This document shows positions 1 to 5,346 of a stretch of DNA of 8,492 nucleotides, piece after piece. The position numbers were made by a program, and so were the translations under genes. Position 1 is the first letter of the stretch. Each line of letters starts with the position of its first letter. The DNA is from CAYVUM01 sp964454795 (GTDB lineage Bacteria > Pseudomonadota > Alphaproteobacteria > Rhodospirillales > Defluviicoccaceae): positions 1 through 8,492 of the forward strand of contig CAYVUM010000134.1 of assembly GCA_964454795.1 (NCBI GenBank). The letters run 5' to 3'. The notes beneath the pieces were generated by a model. That model was given only the letters and a program-made list of their open reading frames with translations, ran no database searches and was not told the DNA's origin.

Positions 1-64
1 TGGTTTTCTCGCTCTGCTCGACCCGCCGGACGAGTACGCGGTCATGCAAGGGCCGAAACCCCAT
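1..64 (-). CDS. groES: Co-chaperonin GroES (10 kDa), N-terminal 21 codons, cut by the window edge
   Basis: GroES forms the heptameric lid of the GroEL folding chamber in the cytoplasm. Reading leftwards from the ATG at 64-62, the protein begins MGFRPLHDRVLVRRVEQSE followed by KT. This is the highly conserved start of GroES (consensus M-x-FRPLHDRVxVRR), which normally continues into the mobile loop just beyond the window edge. A consensus Shine-Dalgarno GGAGG (75-71) lies 6 bases before the ATG and fixes the start. A CIRCE-like operator lies about 45 bases upstream, as expected for a groESL operon. groEL should follow to the left but is outside the window. The piece is short, but the match to the family start is very specific. 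The neighbouring minus-strand gene ends at 241, leaving a 176-base spacer that holds the promoter region. Confidence 0.93.
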   Translation of the reverse strand, partial: MGFRPLHDRVLVRRVEQSEKT

Positions 65-89
65 CGTTGTCCTCCATCTACCCTTGAGG

Positions 90-110
90 GCGGCGGGAGC
101 ACCCCGCCGC
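90..110 (-). other. All-GC hairpin in the groES leader
   Basis: The arms GCGGCGGG (90-97) and CCCGCCGC (103-110) pair perfectly over 8 bases around a 5-base loop (98-102). In the groES transcript the hairpin would sit directly after the CIRCE element, sharing base 110, and 14 bases before the Shine-Dalgarno sequence. There is no T-run on either side, so it is not a normal intrinsic terminator. It could stabilise the 5' end of the mRNA or limit ribosome access. That role is inference. Confidence 0.5.
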
Positions 111-136
111 TAGCAGTCTCATTGCCTGAGTGCCAG
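110..136 (-). promoter_or_regulatory. CIRCE operator (HrcA repressor site) of groES, degenerate
   Basis: On the groES strand the sequence reads CTGGCACTC, a 9-base spacer, then GACTGCTAG. The CIRCE consensus is TTAGCACTC-N9-GAGTGCTAA. Each arm matches 7 of 9 positions and the spacer is exactly 9. It lies between a possible promoter (-35 at 160-165) and the groES ribosome binding site, the usual place for HrcA repression of groESL. Both arms depart from consensus, so HrcA binding may be weaker than at a perfect site. hrcA itself is not in the window. Confidence 0.75.
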
Positions 137-165
137 AGGTAGGCCCTGCGGACGACTACTGTCAA
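137..165 (-). promoter_or_regulatory. Candidate groES promoter (heat-shock or housekeeping)
   Basis: On the minus strand a perfect TTGACA (165-160), preceded by C to give CTTGACA, resembles both the sigma-70 and the RpoH -35 element. A 17-base spacer leads to CTACCT (142-137), a poor -10 that abuts the CIRCE operator. The arrangement -35, -10, CIRCE, groES is what is expected of a heat-inducible groESL operon. The weak -10 keeps confidence modest. Confidence 0.4.
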
Positions 166-240
166 GCCCGGCCGGGAGCCCCGGGCTGAGCCTTGCGTCC
201 ACCCGCCGCAGAGCGGCCATTGTCCCAGTCGGTGCCGGCC

Positions 241-987
241 TCAGAGCCGCCCCGGTTCGCTGCTCCCGGCGGCCGCGGCCTCCCGGCCTGTCTTGGTACT
301 GGTGCTGAGGGCGGCATCGACCGCATCCACGAAGCCGAGTCCCCGACGGTGCTTACGGTAAAGGTATATGCCGATGGAGGCCGAGGCCACGAACAGAGCG
401 ACGGCAATCAGCGTCCGCGCCACGGTGCCCTGTTCCACCCCGGAGCCGACCAGGGCGAACACCAGGGTCTGGGGCAGATAGCCGATCGCCGATCCGAGCA
501 GGAACGGGCCAAGCGCCACACTCGAGACCCCGGCCACCAGATTTGTGGCGAGGTTGCTGCCGACCGGCATGAGGCGCACAGCCAGGGTCATCGACAGGGG
601 GTTGGCGCCGAGAAAGGCATCCACTTTGCGGATTCGTCGCGGATACCGGGCGGAAACCAGGTCGCGGCCGAGCCAGCGCGCATAGCCGAACGCCCCCAGG
701 CAGCCGAGCGTGCATCCGATCACCGTGAGCACGCTGCCGAGCCCGACCCCGAAGGCGTAGCCGGCGGCGATCGCAAACGCGTGGCGCGGCAGGCCGACCG
801 CGGTCGCCGCGGCTGCCAGGGCAACGAACACCGCTTCGCCGCTGAGCCCCTGGCCACGGACATGGGCATCGATCCAGGCGCGCAAATCCTCGAGGGTGGC
901 CGCGAGACCGCTCTCGCGCACCACCAGGATCACTGCCCCGACCGAGACGATCAGGGCGATCCCCCGCAGCATCAGCGCCACTCTCAT
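241..987 (-). CDS. TVP38/TMEM64 family (VTT/SNARE-associated domain) membrane protein
   Basis: This 248-residue inner-membrane protein has a leading membrane segment (about residues 5-23) and hydrophobic blocks at roughly 50-66, 70-90, 92-104, 150-180 and 190-210. The family hallmarks are a Gly-rich AAGYAFGVGLGS stretch (about 74-85), ARWLGRDL (103-110), and the core RLMPVGSNLATNLVAGVSS (138-156), followed by GSAIGYLPQT with a conserved Gly and Pro. VTT-domain proteins (TVP38, DedA, YdjX/YdjZ) are thought to act in lipid movement or membrane homeostasis. The exact substrate here is unknown. The start ATG (987-985) overlaps the stop of the upstream glycosyltransferase gene as ATGA, so the two are probably one translationally coupled operon. 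The hydrophilic tail from about residue 211 is low-complexity Ala/Ser/Thr. Confidence 0.85.
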   Translation of the reverse strand: MRVALMLRGIALIVSVGAVILVVRESGLAATLEDLRAWIDAHVRGQGLSGEAVFVALAAAATAVGLPRHAFAIAAGYAFGVGLGSVLTVIGCTLGCLGAFGYARWLGRDLVSARYPRRIRKVDAFLGANPLSMTLAVRLMPVGSNLATNLVAGVSSVALGPFLLGSAIGYLPQTLVFALVGSGVEQGTVARTLIAVALFVASASIGIYLYRKHRRGLGFVDAVDAALSTSTKTGREAAAAGSSEPGRL

Positions 988-1805
988 AACTGCGCTCCGG
1001 CAGTGCCAAGCGGCGGTGCGTCAATCACTTCGACATTTGCAAGGCGGGCGCGGCGCTGCAGCCACAGCACGCCCAACAGGTCGAAGATCCCGACCATCAG
1101 CCGGTCGAGCGTGCCATACTTGGACACTCCCGCAGTGCGGGGCCGGTGGTTGACCGGCCGGGAGACCACGCGTCCCCCCTGCCGCAGCATCAGCGCTGGC
1201 AGAAATCGGTGCATGTGATCGAAATGCGGCATGGCTAGAAACGCTGCCCGGGGAAAGACCTTGAGACCGCAGCCGGTATCAGCGGTGTCATCGCCGAGCA
1301 GCCGCGAGCGCACGCCGTTGGCGAGGCGGGATGACAGCCGCTTGAGACGCGAGTCCCGCCGCCGGGCGCGCCGTCCGGCGATCATCAGTCGCCCGGAGTC
1401 AGGATCAGCCCGATGGGCCGCCACCAGCGACGGGATATCAGCCGGATCGTTCTGCCCATCCCCGTCCAGGGTGACGATCAGCGGCGCCCGGGCAGCGGCG
1501 ACACCGGTGGCGATGGCAGCACTCTGGCCGGCACAGCGGCGGTGGCGGACGATCCGCAGCGCCGGCAGGCGCGCCGCTGCCGCGGCCAGACGGTCGGCGG
1601 TGGCGTCGGTGCTGCCATCGTCCACAAAGATCATCTCAAAGGTGAGACGGCCGATGAGCACGGCGGCGATCTCCTCGGCCAGCGGCACGGCGGCATCCGC
1701 TTCATTGTGAACGGGCACCACAACGGAGATGGGGGGCGCGGGCGCCTCGGGCAGATCACCGGCGGCCGCGCCGGTCGGCAATACGGAGGGAGACGGGTCA
1801 GCCAT
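984..1805 (-). CDS. Family 2 glycosyltransferase (DPM1/DPG-synthase-like)
   Basis: A 273-residue cytoplasmic GT-A fold enzyme, likely transferring a sugar from a nucleotide sugar to a polyprenyl phosphate or other membrane acceptor. Visible motifs are ISVVVPVHNEA (26-36) for the nucleotide-binding strand, FVDDGSTDAT (60-69), the metal-binding DGDGQNDP (114-121, DxD type), GRRARRRDS (144-152), DTGCGLKVFPR (176-186) and GVSKYGTLDR (226-235). The C-terminus LLGVLWLQRR is typical of short GT2 members without the trailing membrane helices. The frame is open upstream for 56 more codons, but that part is Arg/Ala-rich and unlike the family. The ATG at 1805-1803 is preceded by a modest AGGCAGAAG and places the catalytic domain about 25 residues in, so I chose it. 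The gene is coupled by a 4-base overlap to the VTT-domain gene downstream. The acceptor and sugar cannot be told from sequence. Confidence 0.88.
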   Translation of the reverse strand: MADPSPSVLPTGAAAGDLPEAPAPPISVVVPVHNEADAAVPLAEEIAAVLIGRLTFEMIFVDDGSTDATADRLAAAAARLPALRIVRHRRCAGQSAAIATGVAAARAPLIVTLDGDGQNDPADIPSLVAAHRADPDSGRLMIAGRRARRRDSRLKRLSSRLANGVRSRLLGDDTADTGCGLKVFPRAAFLAMPHFDHMHRFLPALMLRQGGRVVSRPVNHRPRTAGVSKYGTLDRLMVGIFDLLGVLWLQRRARLANVEVIDAPPLGTAGAQL

Positions 1806-1960
1806 GCTTCTGCCTACACCGTCCGCCCGCTGCAGGGAAGCCCTTGCGGGCGCAGGGCCTTTGCGGCCACAGTGGGCCCGTGGCACCGCCGCCGCCGCCC
1901 GAGGAGCTGCGGGGCCGTCCCGGCGACTGGCTGACCACAACCCTGCGGAGAGTTCGACCG
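1806..1960. other. Divergent intergenic region between glycosyltransferase and thioesterase genes
   Basis: These 155 bases separate two divergently read genes and must hold both promoters, but I see no convincing -35/-10 pair on either strand. The clearest structure is an imperfect hairpin with GCCCGC (1825-1830) pairing to GCGGGC (1846-1851) and an inner AGGG/CCCT stem (1834-1837/1841-1844). It would lie in the leader of the minus-strand glycosyltransferase mRNA. The thioesterase Shine-Dalgarno is at 1947-1952. Confidence 0.4.
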
Positions 1961-2479
1961 ATGCCGGAGCCATCGCCCCGCCCGCTGCCGGCGGCGCCGC
2001 TCCGCCTTCACGAGGCGGCCGTTCAGGATGCGTGGCTTGACGACAATGGCCACATGAACGTGGCGTACTACGTCCTGGTTTTCGATCAGGCCACGGATGC
2101 TGTTCTTGATCATCTCGGGCTTGGTTGCGCTTACCGGGCCGCCACCGGCCGGTCGGTGTTCGTGGCTGAGGCCCACGTGACTTATGAGGACGAGGCGCGT
2201 GGCGGCGACCGCGTTGCCGTGGCGAGCCGGCTGCTCGGCTTCGACGGCAAGCGGATCATCCTCTTCCACGAGATGAGCCGGGTCGCCACTGGCATGCTGA
2301 TCGCCACCAACGAGGTCCTTTGCCTCCATGTCGATCTGACCAGCCGGCGGACGGCGCCGCTAGGGCCAGCGGAGGCGGGGCGGCTGAAGGCGCTCGCTGC
2401 GACCCACGCCGCCCTGCCACGTCCGGCCCAGGCCGGACGGGCAATCGGGCTTGCCAGCCGCCGGCCGCCGCGCGTCTGA
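1961..2479 (+). CDS. Hot-dog-fold thioesterase, resembling betainyl-CoA / 4HBT-type acyl-CoA thioesterases
   Basis: A 172-residue cytoplasmic protein predicted to hydrolyse an acyl-CoA thioester. The N-terminal DAWLDDNGHMNVAYYVLVF (23-41) is the hot-dog helix motif with D-x-N-G-H-M-N. It is followed by FDQATDAVLDHLGLG (41-55), YRAATGRSVFVAEAHVTY (58-75), with Glu70 as a candidate catalytic acid, and KRIILFHEM (97-105) and CLHVDL (121-126) strands. The DxxGHMN, ATDA, VEAHV-like, LFHEM and LHVD spacing recalls the thioesterase partner or fusion domain of L-carnitine dehydrogenase (betainyl-CoA thioesterase), but no carnitine gene is nearby. Length fits a single hot-dog domain plus a polar C-terminal tail. 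The ATG at 1961 has GGAGAG (1947-1952) 8 bases upstream, so the longer upstream reading frame is not used. The substrate is uncertain. Confidence 0.82.
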   Translation: MPEPSPRPLPAAPLRLHEAAVQDAWLDDNGHMNVAYYVLVFDQATDAVLDHLGLGCAYRAATGRSVFVAEAHVTYEDEARGGDRVAVASRLLGFDGKRIILFHEMSRVATGMLIATNEVLCLHVDLTSRRTAPLGPAEAGRLKALAATHAALPRPAQAGRAIGLASRRPPRV

Positions 2480-2701
2480 GTACCGCCCGGTTGCCGCGGG
2501 CCGGTGATTGCCGATCAGTGCCGGCGCCCTGGCCGGCAGCGTAGCGTTGACGCCGCAGGCGCCACGCGATACCACGGGCACCGCGGCGATCGTCGTGGCA
2601 ACCGGGCGGATCGACCGCAAATGACCGGGTTCGTTGAGTTCAGGCCGGGCCGGCGACCGCGGTATCGCTCCGGACCGCGGCGCCGCAGAGGCGTCGTCCC
2701 G
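2480..2701. repeat. Intergenic region with nested inverted repeats upstream of phoR
   Basis: This 222-base spacer holds several inverted repeats. A perfect 13-base pair, CCGCCCGGTTGCC (2483-2495) and GGCAACCGGGCGG (2597-2609), brackets about 100 bases. Inside it are TGCCGGC/GCCGGCA (2519-2525/2532-2538, 6-base loop) and GCCACGCGAT (2561-2570) pairing with ATCGTCGTGGC (2589-2599) with one bulged base. The last arm shares GGC (2597-2599) with the outer repeat, so the two structures are mutually exclusive. No convincing coding frame with a ribosome binding site is seen. It may be the thioesterase terminator region, a structured phoR leader, or both. Confidence 0.5.
2547..2575 (+). promoter_or_regulatory. 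Possible promoter for phoR
   Basis: TTGACG (2547-2552, 5 of 6 to the -35 consensus), a 17-base spacer and TACCAC (2570-2575, 3 of 6 to the -10 consensus). It would leave a leader of about 120 bases before phoR. The -10 is weak, so this is only a candidate. No clear Pho box was seen in this spacer. Confidence 0.25.
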
Positions 2702-4009
2702 ATGACCAGAGCACCCCTCGAACCGCGGGCCGCGTTGTTGCTGGCGCTGTCGCCCGTGCCCGCGCTCGTGCTCGGCTTCGCCGCCGGCGATGTCATCCCG
2801 ACGATCGCTGCGATCGCGATTCTCGGTCTTCTCGGTGCCGGTCTTCTCTGGTATTTCCAGCGGCAGGAGGTCGAGGGTTCCGCCGAATCCCCGGTCTCAG
2901 CGCCTGCCGAGTGGCTCCGCCCCGAAGAGCTTCTCGAGCCGATGCCGGATCCGGTGGTCCTGCTTGACCGGGACCGGCGGATTGTCACTGCGAACCGTGC
3001 GGCCCGCGATCTCTTCGGCATCGGCACCACCGGCGGTCACCTCGCCCGTTCCCTGCGCCATCCGGCGGTGCTGGCCGCCGTCGACACCGTAGAGGCCGGC
3101 GCCGCGGCAATCTCCGAGGAGATCACGCTGCCGGTGCCGGTACCCCGGACGTTCACCTTCCATGCCGCCGCCCTGCCCGAGCGCAGCGAACCGGACTCGC
3201 CCACCGTCGCCATCGTCCTCCACGACGAAACCCGCGCCCGCCGCGCCGAGCAGAGCAGGGCGGACTTCGTGGCCAACGCCAGCCATGAGCTCCGCTCGCC
3301 GCTGTCGGTGCTGATCGGCTATATCGAAACGCTGCGCGGGCCGGCCCGTGACGATGCCGAGGCGCGTGAGCGCTTTCTCGAGGTGATGCGCAGCGAGGCG
3401 CTGCGGATGGCCCGCCTGATCGAGGACCTTCTGTCCCTGTCCCGGGTCGAGATCAACGAGCACGTGCCGCCCCGCGGACGGGTGGAGGTGACCCCGCTGG
3501 TGCGCCGGGTTGTGGAATCGCTTTATGGCCGCGCCCTCGATCGGGAGATGAATTTGCGCATCGACGCTGAACAGGGCTTGCCGGTCGTGTCCGGCGAGGC
3601 CGACGAACTCACCCAGGCGGTTCACAACCTGGTCGATAACGCCCTGAAATATGCGCGGCCGCGGACCGAGATCACGATCAGCTGCACCCGCGCCGGCCGC
3701 GTCCCGGGCGGTCCGGGCGCCGGCGTCGCGATCTCCGTTGCCGACCGCGGCGAGGGGCTCGCCGCCGTGCATCTGCCGCGGATCACCGAGCGCTTTTACC
3801 GGGTCGACACCGGCCGCTCGCGCAAGGTCGGCGGCACCGGTCTCGGTCTCGCCATCGTCAAGCACATCGTCAACCGCCACCGCGGACATCTTCGCATCGA
3901 GAGCACCCCTGGCGAGGGCAGCCGGTTCACGATCATTCTGCCCGCCAGCGGCGAGGAGCCGGCTCCCGCGAAACTCCCGACTGCGGGGTCGGATGTCATG
4001 CAAACGTAA
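2702..4009 (+). CDS. phoR: Phosphate regulon sensor histidine kinase PhoR
   Basis: A 435-residue membrane-bound kinase/phosphatase that phosphorylates the response regulator PhoB when phosphate is scarce. Two hydrophobic helices span about residues 11-28 and 32-51. A PAS domain follows (about 75-178, starting EPMPDPVVLLDRDRRIVTAN). The dimerisation helix has the H-box FVANASHELRSPLSVL with phospho-acceptor His195. The ATPase domain shows the N-box LVDNALKYA (Asn313), G1 DRGEGL (348-353), the F-box RFYRVD (364-369) and G2 GGTGLGL (377-383). Length is normal for the family. The H-box has Ser where Thr is commoner (ELRTP). The start at 2702 puts the first helix about 10 residues in; an upstream in-frame ATG at 2621 is possible, and neither has a strong ribosome binding site (AGAGG at 2687-2691 is weak). 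pstS follows after 124 bases. phoB is not upstream, and in this lineage often lies after phoU. Confidence 0.93.
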   Translation: MTRAPLEPRAALLLALSPVPALVLGFAAGDVIPTIAAIAILGLLGAGLLWYFQRQEVEGSAESPVSAPAEWLRPEELLEPMPDPVVLLDRDRRIVTANRAARDLFGIGTTGGHLARSLRHPAVLAAVDTVEAGAAAISEEITLPVPVPRTFTFHAAALPERSEPDSPTVAIVLHDETRARRAEQSRADFVANASHELRSPLSVLIGYIETLRGPARDDAEARERFLEVMRSEALRMARLIEDLLSLSRVEINEHVPPRGRVEVTPLVRRVVESLYGRALDREMNLRIDAEQGLPVVSGEADELTQAVHNLVDNALKYARPRTEITISCTRAGRVPGGPGAGVAISVADRGEGLAAVHLPRITERFYRVDTGRSRKVGGTGLGLAIVKHIVNRHRGHLRIESTPGEGSRFTIILPASGEEPAPAKLPTAGSDVMQT

Positions 4010-4036
4010 CATAACTGTAGTAAATACGTCGCCGAA
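3993..4036 (+). promoter_or_regulatory. Putative Pho box (PhoB-binding repeats) of pstS, overlapping the end of phoR
   Basis: Four units in 11-base phase begin at 3993, 4004, 4015 and 4026: ATGTCAT-GCAA, ACGTAAC-ATAA, CTGTAGT-AAAT and ACGTCGC-CGAA. PhoB sites are direct repeats of CTGTCAT with 4-base AT-rich spacers, also 11-base phase. Unit 1 matches 6 of 7 and unit 3 matches 5 of 7 with a perfect AAAT spacer, while units 2 and 4 match 3 of 7. All four keep G-T at positions 3-4. The array spans the phoR stop codon (4007-4009) and lies about 100 bases before the pstS start. It would allow strong induction of pst under phosphate starvation, separate from phoR. A clear -10 was not identified; TACGGT at 4043-4048 is one weak option. 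Confidence 0.6.
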
Positions 4037-4133
4037 GCGTTTTACGGTTCGTTGTGGCATGCCTCATGCGCACTGCCCGCCGAAGGTGATGGCGCGTAAT
4101 CGGACAAACCTTGCATTGGTTCAGGAGAACTCC

Positions 4134-5165
4134 ATGAACACCAAATTGGTGGCTTTCACTGCTCTGGCGACGGTTGTCGTCGCTGGTGCTGCGGCGGCGC
4201 GCGATCAGATCCGGATCGTCGGATCGTCGACCGTCTATCCGTTCGCGACCACGGTTGCCGAGAACTTCGGCAAGACCACGGGCTTCAAGACCCCGGTCAT
4301 CGAGAGCACCGGTTCCGGCGGCGGCCTGAAACTGTTCTGCTCCGGCGTGGGTGTCGAGCATCCGGACATCACCAACGCGTCCCGGGCGATCAAGTCCTCG
4401 GAGGTCGAGAACTGCAAGAAGAACGGCGTGACCGACGTGACCGAGGTCAAGGTCGGGTTCGACGGCATCGTCATGGCTAATGACAAGTCTGGCGAGCGCG
4501 TCGATCTCACCCTCGAACAGATCTTCCTCGCCCTGGCCAAGGACATCCCTGACGGCTCCGGCGGCTTCAAGGCCAACGACAATGTCACGTGGTCGGACGT
4601 GGATTCGTCGCTGCCGAACATGAAAATCGAAGTCCTCGGCCCGCCGCCGACCTCGGGCACCCGCGACGCCTTTGCCGAACTGGCTATGGAGGGTGGCTGC
4701 AAGCAGTTCGAATCGATCGCCGAGCTCAAAGCGTCCGATAAGGACAAGTACAAGGCGATCTGCCATTCGGTTCGCGAGGACGGCGCTTATGTGGAGGCCG
4801 GCGAGAACGACAATCTGATTGTTCAGAAGCTGCAGCGCAATCCGGCGGCTTTCGGAATCTTCGGCTTCAGCTTCCTCGATCAGAACCGGGACAAGATCCA
4901 GGGGAGCCTGATCGGCGGCGTCGAGCCGACTTTCGAGAACATCTCGTCGGGCGATTATCCGGTTTCCCGCTCGCTGTTCTTCTACACGAAGAACGCTCAC
5001 GTCGGCGTGATCCCGGGCATGGAAGCCTACGTGACCGAGTTCACCTCGGAAAAGGCGTTCGGACCGGACGGCTACCTCGTCGACAAGGGCCTGATCCCGC
5101 TGCCGGAAGACCAGCGCGAACAGGTTCGGGAAGAGGCTCGGAACTTCAAGAACAACATTATGTAA
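4134..5165 (+). CDS. pstS: Periplasmic phosphate-binding protein PstS
   Basis: A 343-residue substrate-binding protein that captures inorganic phosphate in the periplasm and delivers it to PstC/PstA. A Sec signal peptide spans about residues 1-22 (Lys4, a hydrophobic core, then an AGAAAA run), with likely cleavage before RDQIRIVG. Phosphate-binding loops of the PBP-like fold are visible: GSSTVYPF (30-37), ESTGSGGG (57-64), NASRAI (81-86), GFDGIV (108-113) and GPPPTSGTRDAF (169-180). Four Cys (69, 94, 189, 210) could form disulfides after export. No lipobox is seen, so the protein is probably soluble. The ATG at 4134 has a good AGGAG (4123-4127) 6 bases upstream, and the upstream extension overlaps phoR and is unlike the family. 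It is preceded by a likely Pho box and followed by a hairpin with a T-tract before pstC. Confidence 0.96.
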   Translation: MNTKLVAFTALATVVVAGAAAARDQIRIVGSSTVYPFATTVAENFGKTTGFKTPVIESTGSGGGLKLFCSGVGVEHPDITNASRAIKSSEVENCKKNGVTDVTEVKVGFDGIVMANDKSGERVDLTLEQIFLALAKDIPDGSGGFKANDNVTWSDVDSSLPNMKIEVLGPPPTSGTRDAFAELAMEGGCKQFESIAELKASDKDKYKAICHSVREDGAYVEAGENDNLIVQKLQRNPAAFGIFGFSFLDQNRDKIQGSLIGGVEPTFENISSGDYPVSRSLFFYTKNAHVGVIPGMEAYVTEFTSEKAFGPDGYLVDKGLIPLPEDQREQVREEARNFKNNIM

Positions 5166-5187
5166 GCGCACGGCCAGGCTATGGTGC

Positions 5188-5241
5188 GGGAACCGGGACA
5201 ACAGAGCCCGGTTCCCCCATCTGGTTTTGTTTCTTAATTTT
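5188..5241 (+). terminator. Hairpin plus T-rich tract between pstS and pstC (likely partial terminator)
   Basis: A perfect 10-base stem, GGGAACCGGG (5188-5197) with CCCGGTTCCC (5207-5216), around a 9-base loop. Seven bases later comes the T-rich stretch TTTTGTTTCTTAATTTT (5225-5241), with a small TTGTTT/AAACAA inverted repeat (5227-5232/5242-5247) overlapping its end. It starts 22 bases after the pstS stop. It resembles an intrinsic terminator, though the T-run is interrupted and set off from the stem, so read-through into pstCAB is likely. Such sites after pstS are known to raise binding-protein levels above the permease. Confidence 0.75.
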
Positions 5242-5346
5242 AAACAACAATTTCCCTCCTTTGGGTTACGAAAGCCGTTTGAAACTCAGTCAGCCTTCCG
5301 TCCGTGAATGGCGGACTGGTCGGGGAAAAAGTCGGGGGAACCGGGC

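Noticed and set aside
165..187. Inverted repeat AGCCCGG/CCGGGCT as a terminator for the glycosyltransferase-VTT unit
   Set aside because: The stem is only 7 bases with a 9-base loop and no T-run follows on the minus strand. It also abuts the candidate groES -35, so its role is unclear.
193..1218. Long plus-strand open frame opposite the VTT and glycosyltransferase genes
   Set aside because: Its translation is low-complexity, rich in Arg, Gly, His and Gln with no family motif. The minus strand carries two clear protein families across the same bases.
1806..1973. N-terminal extension of the glycosyltransferase to 1973
   Set aside because: The extra 56 residues are Arg/Ala/Pro-rich with no family similarity and would overlap the ribosome binding site and start of the divergent thioesterase gene.
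2504..2701. Upstream phoR start at 2504
   Set aside because: The added residues are Arg-rich and unlike PhoR, and the region is instead dense in inverted repeats. A start at 2621 could not be fully excluded.
2897..4060. Long minus-strand open frame opposite phoR
   Set aside because: It is an antisense shadow of a GC-rich kinase gene; the product has no recognisable domain, while the plus strand shows every histidine kinase motif.
3996..5201. Long minus-strand open frame opposite pstS
   Set aside because: It is an antisense shadow; the plus strand encodes a complete PstS with a signal peptide and binding loops.
5308..5346. Upstream ATG at 5308 as the pstC start
   Set aside because: No Shine-Dalgarno precedes it, and the added 13 residues are charged and unlike PstC N-termini. 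The ATG at 5347 has a good ribosome binding site and begins at the membrane helix.
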